This document shows positions 23,019 through 30,219 of a DNA stretch of 30,219 nucleotides, piece after piece. The DNA lies in contig DCDF01000090.1 of NCBI GenBank assembly GCA_002316295.1, positions 1-30,219 on the forward strand, given 5' to 3'. The notes beneath the pieces are model-generated. The model was not told where the DNA came from. It made no database searches and was given only the letters and a program-made list of their open reading frames with translations. The DNA comes from Syntrophaceae bacterium UBA1062 (lineage in GTDB: Bacteria > Desulfobacterota > Desulfomonilia > UBA1062). The first letter of the stretch is position 1. The number at the start of each line of letters is the position of its first letter. The position numbers were made by a program, and so were the translations under genes.

Positions 23019-23691
23019 GGGGTTCACTCTCATCGAGCTGCTCATGGCCATCGCCATCGCGGCCATCGCTCTGACCATCGTGAACCTGGCCTTCTTCCAG
23101 TCTCACCGCACCATCGAGGCGGTGGGTGAACAGAGGCACACCTACCAGATGGTGAGGATCGTGATGGACCGCATGATGAAAGACCTGATCTGCTCCTACG
23201 TGCCGGCGACGGAGGGGTCCTCGAGGACCCTGGACGAAGAGGAGCTCTCCCTGTACCGCTTCACGGGCACGGACGAGAAGGACGCCGATACCGACCTGGA
23301 CAGCATCCGCTTCACCACTGCGGCCGATCTGGGGCTTCCGGGCAAGACGGCGGGGCTCTGCGAGGTGGGATATTATCTCAAGGAGATGGAGTCCTCACAG
23401 GACCGCTATGTCCTGATACGCTCGGAAGACCCCCTGCCGCATTACGGTGCGAGCGAGTCCCCACAGGAGATGGAGGTGGCCGAGAACATCATCTCCATGA
23501 ACATCGTGTACGTGGATCAGGACGGCAATGAGAAGGACGAGTGGGATCTCAACGAAAAGCTGGCCCTGCCGGAGCAGGTGAAGGTGACCATCGCCTTTGA
23601 CGCAGGGTCCCAGCCGTTTGTGTTCACCGGTTCGGCCTACCTTCCGCTGTCCGAGCTGAAGCTCACCGTGAGCCCGGGAGAGGAGGGATGA
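22981..23691 (+). CDS. gspJ: Type II secretion minor pseudopilin GspJ
   Basis: The mature pseudopilin begins with RSRG|FTLIELLMAIAIAAIALTI. The rest of the protein has the GspJ-like SLYRFTGTDEKDADTDLD and EQVKVTIAFDAGSQPFVF segments. The frame is open well upstream of the signal, but I choose the TTG at 22,981 (leader MRRISSYSFPRSRG after Met for TTG and Leu). AAAGG lies 5 bases upstream, and the protein is then 236 residues. Codons before it are the shadow of gspI. It overlaps gspI by 38 bases and gspK by 4 (ATGA). Confidence 0.92.
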   Translation: MRRISSYSFPRSRGFTLIELLMAIAIAAIALTIVNLAFFQSHRTIEAVGEQRHTYQMVRIVMDRMMKDLICSYVPATEGSSRTLDEEELSLYRFTGTDEKDADTDLDSIRFTTAADLGLPGKTAGLCEVGYYLKEMESSQDRYVLIRSEDPLPHYGASESPQEMEVAENIISMNIVYVDQDGNEKDEWDLNEKLALPEQVKVTIAFDAGSQPFVFTGSAYLPLSELKLTVSPGEEG

Positions 23692-24662
23692 TGCGCATCC
23701 TGGCTGACAGGCGGGGCGTCGTGCTCCTGCTGGTGCTCGCCACTGTCGCCCTGTTCACGGCGATGGTGATCACCTTCAGCGCCGATCAGGGCCTCGACAT
23801 AGAGCTCGCGTATAATTTCCGGGATTCCGTGCAGGCCCAGCACATAGCCCGCGCCGGGGTCGAGGCCGCCCGTGCCATCCTCAAGAGCGACGATCCCTCC
23901 TACGACGCCGATGACGAGGAATGGGGAAGCTTCAGCGAATACGCGCTGGCCGCCTCAGCATATCTCGAGGGCCCTGCCTTCGGCGGCACCCTGGCGGACG
24001 AGTGCGGCAAGATCGATCTGAACAGCCTTGTGACCGAAGGCGAGCAGGTGTACCGGGAAGCGCAGTTCAAGTATCTTTTCGAGCTGCTCGAGATAGACAT
24101 CACGTCAGAAGAGCTCGACGAGCTGGCCAAATCGCTCAAGGACTGGCTGGACGCGGACGACCAGCCGGAGTTCGGCGGCGCGGAAAGCGACTACTATCGG
24201 TCTCTCGACCCGCCGTATATCTGCAAGAACGGGCCGCTGGACGCCCCGGAGGAAATCCTTCTTGTGAAAGGGATGAAACCGGAATACTATTACGGCACGG
24301 AAAACTATCACGGGATCAGAGATTACGTAACCGTAGGCACCGGCGGAAAGATAAACATCAACACCGCGCCTTCGGTCGTGCTCATGAGCATGTCGCGCAC
24401 GTATATGACCGAGGACGTCGCGGAGAGCATCGAAGACGGCAGGCCGTTTTTGAACGAGCAGGACATCGGCCGCATTCAGGGGCTGGATCTGAGCGATCCT
24501 TCCGACGAGATGGCGTGGATCAAAAAAAATCTGGATGTCAAAAGCAGCATGTTCAGCGCGGATGTCAACGGACATATGCCGTCCGGCGCCCGGATCAACG
24601 TCAGAGCGGTCCTTCAGCGCTTCCAAAGTGACGTGCGGATAGTGTATTATAAGATATACTGA
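23688..24662 (+). CDS. gspK: Type II secretion tip pseudopilin GspK
   Basis: The 324-residue largest pseudopilin caps the pseudopilus tip. The leader MMRILADRRG precedes VVLLLVLATVALFTAMVIT and lacks the Glu+5, as is normal for GspK. Further landmarks are AQHIARAGVEAARAIL, ECGKIDLNSL, the helical KSLKDWLDADDQ region and GKININTAPSVVLM. The start overlaps the gspJ stop as ATGA. The gene ends 29 bases before gspL. Confidence 0.96.
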   Translation: MMRILADRRGVVLLLVLATVALFTAMVITFSADQGLDIELAYNFRDSVQAQHIARAGVEAARAILKSDDPSYDADDEEWGSFSEYALAASAYLEGPAFGGTLADECGKIDLNSLVTEGEQVYREAQFKYLFELLEIDITSEELDELAKSLKDWLDADDQPEFGGAESDYYRSLDPPYICKNGPLDAPEEILLVKGMKPEYYYGTENYHGIRDYVTVGTGGKININTAPSVVLMSMSRTYMTEDVAESIEDGRPFLNEQDIGRIQGLDLSDPSDEMAWIKKNLDVKSSMFSADVNGHMPSGARINVRAVLQRFQSDVRIVYYKIY

Positions 24663-24691
24663 CTTTTTCATTTCAAGACTCAGGATGGATC

Positions 24692-26212
24692 ATGGCTCGA
24701 TATACCATAGGTATTTACTGGGATAACATATCGGTGAGCGCCTGCCAGATCAGGTCGGGACTCGCGGAGTTCTCCATGGAGAAGCTCTTATCCGTGCCTC
24801 GGAAGTACAACGAGCGCTACGAGGCGCTTCGCCCCATAGGCGAAGACATTGCCGGTCTCCTCGAGGAGATCCGCGTCGAATCCTCCGATACGCTCGTCGC
24901 GGGCATACCCGAGCGGGAAATCATGTACCGCTCTCTGCTGAGGCCTTTCGGCGACCGCAAAAAGATCGCAAAGACCATCGCTCCGGAGGTCGAGACGCTC
25001 CTGCCCGTCCTCGACGGGAAGATCATCGTGGACTACGTGCTTCTGGGGCAGGATGAGGCCGGGCTCCACCGCATCGAGACACTCTCGGCGAGGCATGCGT
25101 CGGTGGAGGCGCTCATCGCCGGATTCAAGAAAAAGACGGGAATGGAGCCGGAGATCATCGATTCTCCTTCCGCATCCCTGCTGGCGGGGGCCAGAAACAT
25201 CTTCCGCCTTGCCGACGGCACCGCATACCTGTTCCTGCACATGGGATGGGAAGACACATCTCTGGCCGTGCTGAAAGGCGGGAAGGTGAGATATGTGGGC
25301 GCGTTTCCCCACGGCTTCGGGAAGATCGCCTTCAGCCTATTCGGCGGCAGGGCGATACCGCCGGAGGAGCTGGCGAAGAGGCTCGAAGAGGGCATCGAGG
25401 CGGGCGGACTGCTGGATGCCTGCGTCAGGGAGGTGCTCATCGCCCTGTCACGGATCGAGCCGCAGGATCAGGGCTACGCCCTGGTTCCCACCGGATACGC
25501 CAGGTCCATCAACGACCTTGCGCAGCGGTTCAAGGCGTCCGCAGACATCACGCCGGGCATTCCCGAGAGGGACGAGAAGCACCGCGATCTCTCGGTCAAC
25601 GAGGTTCTGGACCGTTTCATGCCCATCTCGCTCGCCCTGCGGGGGATTGACACCGCCGATGCCGTCAATTTCCGCAAGGACGACCTCTCGTACACGCGGA
25701 GGATCGAATGGCTGCGGGGCTATGCCGGGACGTGGACCAAGGCCGCGGCGGCGTTCGTCGCCCTGTGGCTTTTCGGGCTGGGACTGAGCGTGTTTCTCAA
25801 CGCCAGGATAGACGGCGAACTCACCCGGCGTGTTCAGCAGGAGTTCGCGTCGGTCATGCCCGCCGGCACTCCCATGGTGGATCCGGTGAAGCAGCTGGAG
25901 CAGCAGCTGTCCAGGATCACATCCAAGGGCGGCGGACCGGGCGGCAAAGACTCCCCTCTGCAGATCATCCGGGATGTCCACGCCGGCATTCCGAAGAGCA
26001 TCGATGTGCTCGTGGACAACATCATCATCGATGAGAATTCGATCATGATATCGGGTACGACCAAATCGTACGAAAACGTGGAGCGAATCAAGACGAGTCT
26101 GTCGGCGCTTTCCTATGTGGCCGAGGTGAAGATCGTATCGGCCAATGTGGACAAGCTCGATCAGCGGGTGAGGTTGAAGCTGGTATGTACCAGAAAATCG
26201 AGCGCTACATAA
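24692..26212 (+). CDS. gspL: Type II secretion protein GspL
   Basis: This 506-residue protein has a cytoplasmic N-terminal domain of the actin-like GspL/PilM fold (residues 1-~345; IGIYWDNISVSACQIRSG). One membrane helix at about 349-369 (KAAAAFVALWLFGLGLSVFL) is followed by a periplasmic ferredoxin-like domain (DVLVDNIIIDENSIMISGTT, LSALSYVAEVKIVSANVDK). GspL recruits the GspE ATPase and pairs with GspM. An AGGA ribosome site is 6 bases before the ATG. Homology to GspL in the cytoplasmic part is weak by eye, so position and topology carry most of the evidence. It overlaps gspM by 28 bases. Confidence 0.9.
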   Translation: MARYTIGIYWDNISVSACQIRSGLAEFSMEKLLSVPRKYNERYEALRPIGEDIAGLLEEIRVESSDTLVAGIPEREIMYRSLLRPFGDRKKIAKTIAPEVETLLPVLDGKIIVDYVLLGQDEAGLHRIETLSARHASVEALIAGFKKKTGMEPEIIDSPSASLLAGARNIFRLADGTAYLFLHMGWEDTSLAVLKGGKVRYVGAFPHGFGKIAFSLFGGRAIPPEELAKRLEEGIEAGGLLDACVREVLIALSRIEPQDQGYALVPTGYARSINDLAQRFKASADITPGIPERDEKHRDLSVNEVLDRFMPISLALRGIDTADAVNFRKDDLSYTRRIEWLRGYAGTWTKAAAAFVALWLFGLGLSVFLNARIDGELTRRVQQEFASVMPAGTPMVDPVKQLEQQLSRITSKGGGPGGKDSPLQIIRDVHAGIPKSIDVLVDNIIIDENSIMISGTTKSYENVERIKTSLSALSYVAEVKIVSANVDKLDQRVRLKLVCTRKSSAT

Positions 26213-26709
26213 AGAATCTCTCGAAACGCGAAAAGCTGGTGCTCATAGCTGCGGGCGCCGCACTGGGGGTGTTCATCCTCCTGGCAGGGATCGTGTTCCC
26301 CATGATGGAGTACAAGGACAGGCTGGCAGCCGCGGTGAATGCCAAGGACGCTCAGCTGAGAAGGGTCTATGAGCTCTCGTCCCAGATCAGGGCGGCGGGC
26401 GCCGGCTCCAAAAACGGCAGAATCGTCCAGCAGGCTGATTTCACCCTTTTCGGCTTTCTCGAAGAGCTGGCCGCCAGGATCAAGGTAAACGACCGTATCG
26501 AGTACATGAAGCCGATCAGCGATCCGGGCGACTCTTCGCGGGAGGCGGTCGAGGTGAAGATCCGCTCGGTGTTTCAGAAAGACCTCATCAGCCTTCTGTA
26601 CGATATCGAGCACAGCTCCCATTCACTGAAGATAAAGCGTCTGAACATCCGGCGCGTCGAGAGGGACAGCAGCCTCGACGTGACCTTCCAGGTGGTACAT
26701 TATGGCTGA
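26185..26709 (+). CDS. gspM: Type II secretion protein GspM
   Basis: The 174-residue protein has a short cytoplasmic N-terminus, a membrane helix at residues ~18-40 (LVLIAAGAALGVFILLAGIV), a coiled-coil-like stretch after it, and a periplasmic ferredoxin-like domain (VEVKIRSVFQKDLISLLYDI, ending LDVTFQVVHYG). This is the GspM/PilO plan. It partners GspL in the inner-membrane platform. It overlaps gspL by 28 bases and gspN by 8. Confidence 0.9.
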   Translation: MYQKIERYIKNLSKREKLVLIAAGAALGVFILLAGIVFPMMEYKDRLAAAVNAKDAQLRRVYELSSQIRAAGAGSKNGRIVQQADFTLFGFLEELAARIKVNDRIEYMKPISDPGDSSREAVEVKIRSVFQKDLISLLYDIEHSSHSLKIKRLNIRRVERDSSLDVTFQVVHYG

Positions 26710-27556
26710 CGAAAGGCGGGCTTCTCCCGGGATAGTCAAGACAGGCGCGGCGATATATGTTTTCCTGTGCCTGGTCGTCTTCGTCTCCATCCGGTTTCCC
26801 TACGACGCATTCAGGGGCCGTATGGAAGAGTCGATGAGCTCCGCCCTCGGGAGGCCGGTGTCACTGGGCCATGTCCGTTCCAGCTTCCCCTTCGGCCTCA
26901 AGGTGGAAGGCATGAGCATCGACAAGCAGCCCTTCGCCCGGGAGCTCAGGCTCTATCCCAGCCTGTTCTCTCTGATTGTCGGGAGGCTCAATATGGATGT
27001 GGAGGCGATGTTCGCCTCCGGAAGGATCGAAGGCTTCATCAGCCGGCCTTTCAGAGACGCCAACGGGATGACGAGCATCAACGCCCGGATGGACAATCTC
27101 GATTCCCAGGCGCTCAAGGCCCTGCTGTGGCCTGGCGTCGATCCCAGGGGGATCATCTCCGGCTCTCTGGAGCTCTCGGGCCCGGGCTCATCAATCCGCG
27201 AGCTCGACGGCAGGGCGAATATCGTGTGGGAGGAGGGGTATCTTCCTCTTCCGGTTTCGCTACTGCCCGTGGACGGGCTGCAGTTCAAGGTCCTGAAAGT
27301 CGACTCGTTTATGGAGAAGGGGCTGCTCACCCTGGAGAAACTGGAGCTGGACGGCGACATCTCGGGGACCGTCAAGGGCTCCGTCCGGCTTATGGAGCCC
27401 TTTTCGAGGACCCGGCTGAACCTCTCGGGAGAGATCGGCATGCCCGCCGACATGGCGCTGCTCGTGGGCGCTCAGACGTCTTCATCTTCGGAGCGGGTGA
27501 AGTTCAGCCTCAGGGGAACCGTGGACAGGCCGAGATTCCGCGTCCTGAACCGCTGA
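26702..27556 (+). CDS. gspN: Type II secretion protein GspN
   Basis: The 284-residue protein has one N-terminal membrane anchor (residues ~14-34; TGAAIYVFLCLVVFVSIRFP), then a beta-rich periplasmic domain with AsmA-like character (GRPVSLGHVRSSFPFGLKVE, RGIISGSLELSGPGSS). This matches the GspN family found in T2SS operons of deltaproteobacteria and relatives. Its role in secretion is poorly defined. It closes the operon; the next gene starts about 80 bases later. Confidence 0.85.
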   Translation: MADERRASPGIVKTGAAIYVFLCLVVFVSIRFPYDAFRGRMEESMSSALGRPVSLGHVRSSFPFGLKVEGMSIDKQPFARELRLYPSLFSLIVGRLNMDVEAMFASGRIEGFISRPFRDANGMTSINARMDNLDSQALKALLWPGVDPRGIISGSLELSGPGSSIRELDGRANIVWEEGYLPLPVSLLPVDGLQFKVLKVDSFMEKGLLTLEKLELDGDISGTVKGSVRLMEPFSRTRLNLSGEIGMPADMALLVGAQTSSSSERVKFSLRGTVDRPRFRVLNR

Positions 27557-27634
27557 GCGCCGGGATGGCGACGGAGATGTAAAGGGATGCCGGGCATATT
27601 CCGACAAAAGCTGAATCGAAAAAAAGGTGATCTC

Positions 27635-28312
27635 ATGGAAGATAACAATGGCTTGAAAAGAACATTCCCGGAAGCGATACGGCTTTCCTGGGAAGAGGTG
27701 GAAGAGCTCCTCTGGGATGTCTTCGTCGCCCTGCGGCTGTCCGACTACCGGCCGGACGTGGTGATCGGCATCTCCCGGGGAGGGCTTGCCCCGGCGCGTA
27801 TCCTCACCGACTATCTTCACAACAAGTACATATGCACCTTCCAGATGGGCCACTGGGCGGAGGACGCGAACCTTCGCGAAAAGCCCACGCTCGTTTTCCC
27901 GCTGCCCGAGGTGGACCTCAGCGACAAGAAGGTGCTCGTGGTGGATGATGTGAGCGACGAGGGAAGAACCATGGAAGAGGCGGTTCGTTACATGTCGCCG
28001 AAGGTGGGCGACATCCGCACCGCGGTCCTGGTGAGCAAGGCCGATTCCCGGTTCAAGGCCGATTACTGTCCCAAGGTGATGCAGCAGTGGAGATGGGTGC
28101 TGTTTCCGTGGTCGAAGCATGAGGACCTGCTCGCCTTTACCGAAAAGGTCCTCCAGATCACCGGCGGCGCCACTGTCGAGGAAATCATCCGTATCCTGGA
28201 AGAGTCCATGTCGGTGGAAATCGTCTCGCAGGAGATCGAGAAGGTCCTTTTCGACATGCAGCAGGCGGGAGAGGTGGCTGAAGGCGAAAACCGGGTATGG
28301 ACCTTGATTTAG
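27635..28312 (+). CDS. Purine-type phosphoribosyltransferase with C-terminal extension
   Basis: The 225-residue enzyme has the PRPP-binding motif KVLVVDDVSDEGRTMEEA at residues 99-116, and the start of the PRTase core PDVVIGISRGGLAPARILTD. It resembles xanthine/guanine or hypoxanthine PRTases of the archaeal/Gpt type. The last ~65 residues (TVEEIIRILEESMSVEIVSQ onward) look like a winged-helix-type tail, so an added regulatory domain is possible. I chose the ATG at 27,635, with AAAAAGGTGA upstream, over an ATG 48 bases earlier whose extension is lysine-rich and unconserved. It overlaps the next gene by 16 bases. The purine substrate is not certain. Confidence 0.85.
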   Translation: MEDNNGLKRTFPEAIRLSWEEVEELLWDVFVALRLSDYRPDVVIGISRGGLAPARILTDYLHNKYICTFQMGHWAEDANLREKPTLVFPLPEVDLSDKKVLVVDDVSDEGRTMEEAVRYMSPKVGDIRTAVLVSKADSRFKADYCPKVMQQWRWVLFPWSKHEDLLAFTEKVLQITGGATVEEIIRILEESMSVEIVSQEIEKVLFDMQQAGEVAEGENRVWTLI

Positions 28313-29994
28313 AAAGGCTTGAACGGATTCTTTCACCGTATATCGTTCTGAGGAGGAACGCGGATATCGTTTCCGTGAGCGATGCCCTGGCCCTGAGAAC
28401 AGGGCTCTCACGAGAGGAAATCCGCGAGCATCTCGATGCGCGGTGCCCTGAGCTCGACTCTGCAGGACGGCGGTATCATTTCATGGAGCTGCCGGGAAAG
28501 GCGGACGGCGGCTTCGAGTGCACATGCACGACCACCTCGATCAGCGACACGGAAATCCTCGCGTTTTCTGAGAACGGCGCTCCGGGAGCCGGCGGCGATG
28601 CCGCTGTTGTTCCGGAAGCCCTCGCCGCAATGGCCCGATATTCCGCCAGCTCCTGCCTCATCGTTGCGCGGGGAGTCATCATCCATGCAAACGAGGCGTT
28701 TATCGAATTGACGGGGTATCCCGGCCCGGAAGTGATCGGGAAGCAGCTCATCGGGATCGTGTCGCGCCAGAGCAGGGAGACGTTTATCGGCGCCTGCCAA
28801 CAGGGCCTCGAGGACCCGGAAGGAATCATCCCTCCGGTGGATATCATGCTCACCCCCCTTTCGGGCAAGCGGATTTTCGTGAACATGAGAGGCGGCTGGC
28901 TCAGGAGCAGCGGCGGCGAATATCTCTGGATGACCCTCAATGACATAACCGACCAGGTCATATTGATGAGAAGGCTCCAGGAACAGGAGCGTCGGTTTTC
29001 AGATCTCTTCGACATCTCTCCCATCGGTCTGCTCTACGTGGATCCACGGGGTATCATCACCAGCTGCAACGCCTTCGTCGGCAATCTCATGGGCTATGAC
29101 AGGGCCGAGATACAGGGGTCCGCCTTCACCAGGTTCGTGGCGCCCGGCGAGGAGCAGCGGCTCCGGGATGAATTCCGGGATCTTTTCGAGCAGGGAAGGG
29201 AGATACAGCAGAGGGAGTGTGTCCTGAGGACCGGGACGGGAGAAGAAGTCACTATCCAATACGATGTGCAGGTCATTTCCCGCAAGAGGCGCAATGTTCT
29301 GGCCCTGATGGTCTTTTCCGACATCACCGGCAAGAAAAAGCTGGAAATGGAGCTGATGGAAAAGAACGCCGAGATGGAAAAGACCCTGTGGGAGATGGCG
29401 GAGGTGAAGGACGCCCTGGAGGCGAGAGCGGGCGAGCTCAACCGGGCCACCGAAGAGCTCAAGGTCCTCAATGAAAGGCTCAGCCAGCTCTCCATCACCG
29501 ACGGTCTCACCGAGATCTACAACCACCGCCACTTTCAGGACCGCCTCAGTGAGGAGATGGAGCGTGTACAGAGGAGCAAAGACGGTGTTCTGTCGCTGCT
29601 CATGCTGGACATCGACGACTTCAAGCGATTCAACGATACCTACGGCCACCAGTGCGGAGACATGGTTCTCAAGCAGCTCGCGGGTGTCCTGAAAAAATGC
29701 GTGCGCTCCATCGATATCCTCGCCCGCTACGGGGGCGAGGAGTTCGCCGTGATCCTGCCGAATACGCATGCCAAAGATGCCGAGATCGTCGCGAGGAGAA
29801 TCTGCGACACGATCCGGTCGACCCCGTTCTCCTTCGGCACCGGCATATCCGTGAAGGTCACCGTGAGCATCGGGGTGGGGGCCATCGGCCGGGGGCAGGG
29901 CGATAAGTCCGAGCTCGTCAGGAGGGCGGACAGCGCCCTTTACGCGGCAAAGGCCAAGTGGAAGGACAGGGTTGAGGTATGGGAAGAGGACTGA
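28297..29994 (+). CDS. PAS-PAS-GGDEF diguanylate cyclase
   Basis: The 565-residue cytoplasmic protein has an uncharacterised N-terminal ~100 residues, a PAS domain at about 105-225 (IHANEAFIELTGYPGPEVIG), a second PAS at about 235-350 (FDISPIGLLYVDPRGIITSC), a coiled coil at about 345-400 and a GGDEF domain at about 405-560. The active site is GGEEF (479-483). RxxD (RSID, 470-473) lies five residues before it, forming the product-inhibition I-site. The intact motif predicts synthesis of cyclic di-GMP. No membrane segment or signal peptide is seen. The start overlaps the phosphoribosyltransferase gene by 16 bases and the end overlaps the HAD gene by 16, so the three are co-translated. The sensed signal is unknown. 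Confidence 0.95.
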   Translation: MDLDLERLERILSPYIVLRRNADIVSVSDALALRTGLSREEIREHLDARCPELDSAGRRYHFMELPGKADGGFECTCTTTSISDTEILAFSENGAPGAGGDAAVVPEALAAMARYSASSCLIVARGVIIHANEAFIELTGYPGPEVIGKQLIGIVSRQSRETFIGACQQGLEDPEGIIPPVDIMLTPLSGKRIFVNMRGGWLRSSGGEYLWMTLNDITDQVILMRRLQEQERRFSDLFDISPIGLLYVDPRGIITSCNAFVGNLMGYDRAEIQGSAFTRFVAPGEEQRLRDEFRDLFEQGREIQQRECVLRTGTGEEVTIQYDVQVISRKRRNVLALMVFSDITGKKKLEMELMEKNAEMEKTLWEMAEVKDALEARAGELNRATEELKVLNERLSQLSITDGLTEIYNHRHFQDRLSEEMERVQRSKDGVLSLLMLDIDDFKRFNDTYGHQCGDMVLKQLAGVLKKCVRSIDILARYGGEEFAVILPNTHAKDAEIVARRICDTIRSTPFSFGTGISVKVTVSIGVGAIGRGQGDKSELVRRADSALYAAKAKWKDRVEVWEED

Positions 29995-30219
29995 CCATAT
30001 CCTTCGACCTCGACGGCACCCTCACCAGCAATCACTTCGTCGACAGCGTCTGGCTGGAAGGTCTGCCGGAGCTCGTCTCCAGAAAGAGCGGCATAGGCCT
30101 CTCCGCGGCGCGGCGCGCGTGCCGCGAGGCGTACGAAAGCGTTGGGGCGGCATCCATCCGGTGGTATCAGCTTCCCTACTGGCTCGATTATTTCGGTCTC
30201 GACGATACGGCCCCCGAAG
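29979..30219 (+). CDS. HAD-superfamily hydrolase (partial, 3' end cut by window edge)
   Basis: The visible 80 residues begin MGRGLTISFDLDGTLTSNHF, containing the HAD nucleophile motif DLDGT (D10, D12). A helical cap-like stretch follows (SARR, CREAYESVGAAS). It is probably a phosphatase of the HAD superfamily. Start codon ATG at 29,979 overlaps the end of the diguanylate cyclase gene by 16 bases. The later HAD motifs lie beyond the window, so substrate and length cannot be judged. Confidence 0.85.
   Translation, partial: MGRGLTISFDLDGTLTSNHFVDSVWLEGLPELVSRKSGIGLSAARRACREAYESVGAASIRWYQLPYWLDYFGLDDTAPE

Overview
The window is a GC-rich bacterial chromosome segment. Its gene content includes a split P-protein glycine cleavage system, a long glutamine-dependent NAD synthetase, a TupA-like tungstate/molybdate-binding protein, a type II secretion (T2SS) module with a GspN and a PAS-PAS-GGDEF protein. 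Together these suggest a Gram-negative anaerobe of the Desulfobacterota (former Deltaproteobacteria) type. The lineage is inferred from gene content only.

Positions 1-3,700 hold a minus-strand operon for a surface glycan or glycoconjugate: a GT4 glycosyltransferase, a SAM methyltransferase, an alpha/alpha-toroid (prenyltransferase-like) protein and a left-handed beta-helix acyltransferase cut by the window edge. Positions 3,880-11,580 hold a long minus-strand block: RNase P RNA, an unrecognised 354-aa protein, folD, a possible 49-aa CPC protein, gcvT, gcvH, gcvPA and gcvPB, then an ECF sigma factor and a zinc-finger anti-sigma factor. FolD and the glycine cleavage proteins share methylene-tetrahydrofolate. 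The regulator pair follows gcvPB with no gap.

nadE (11,793-13,841) runs divergently from rnpB and converges with an orphan tungstate/molybdate-binding protein. Positions 14,781-17,111 look like a decaying insertion scar. They hold a 5'-truncated secreted-type protein, the last ~80 codons of an IS5-family transposase, low-GC sequence without genes, and a start-less reading frame whose stop overlaps the next gene's start.

From 17,112 to the end everything is on the plus strand. First come an RNase Z-like metallo-beta-lactamase protein, rfbC and thiamine pyrophosphokinase. A type II secretion block follows: a parvulin-type lipoprotein, then gspF, G, H, I, J, K, L, M and N. GspC, GspD and GspE are absent, so they must be encoded elsewhere if the system works. 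The window closes with three translationally overlapping genes: a purine-type phosphoribosyltransferase, a PAS-PAS-diguanylate cyclase and a HAD hydrolase cut by the edge.

No CRISPR array, tRNA, rRNA or phage was seen. The points most worth checking are the sigma/anti-sigma pair fused to the glycine cleavage operon, the unknown 354-aa protein, the small CPC protein, the scar region, the parvulin-led T2SS module, and an alanine in place of the near-invariant glycine at the GspH cleavage site.
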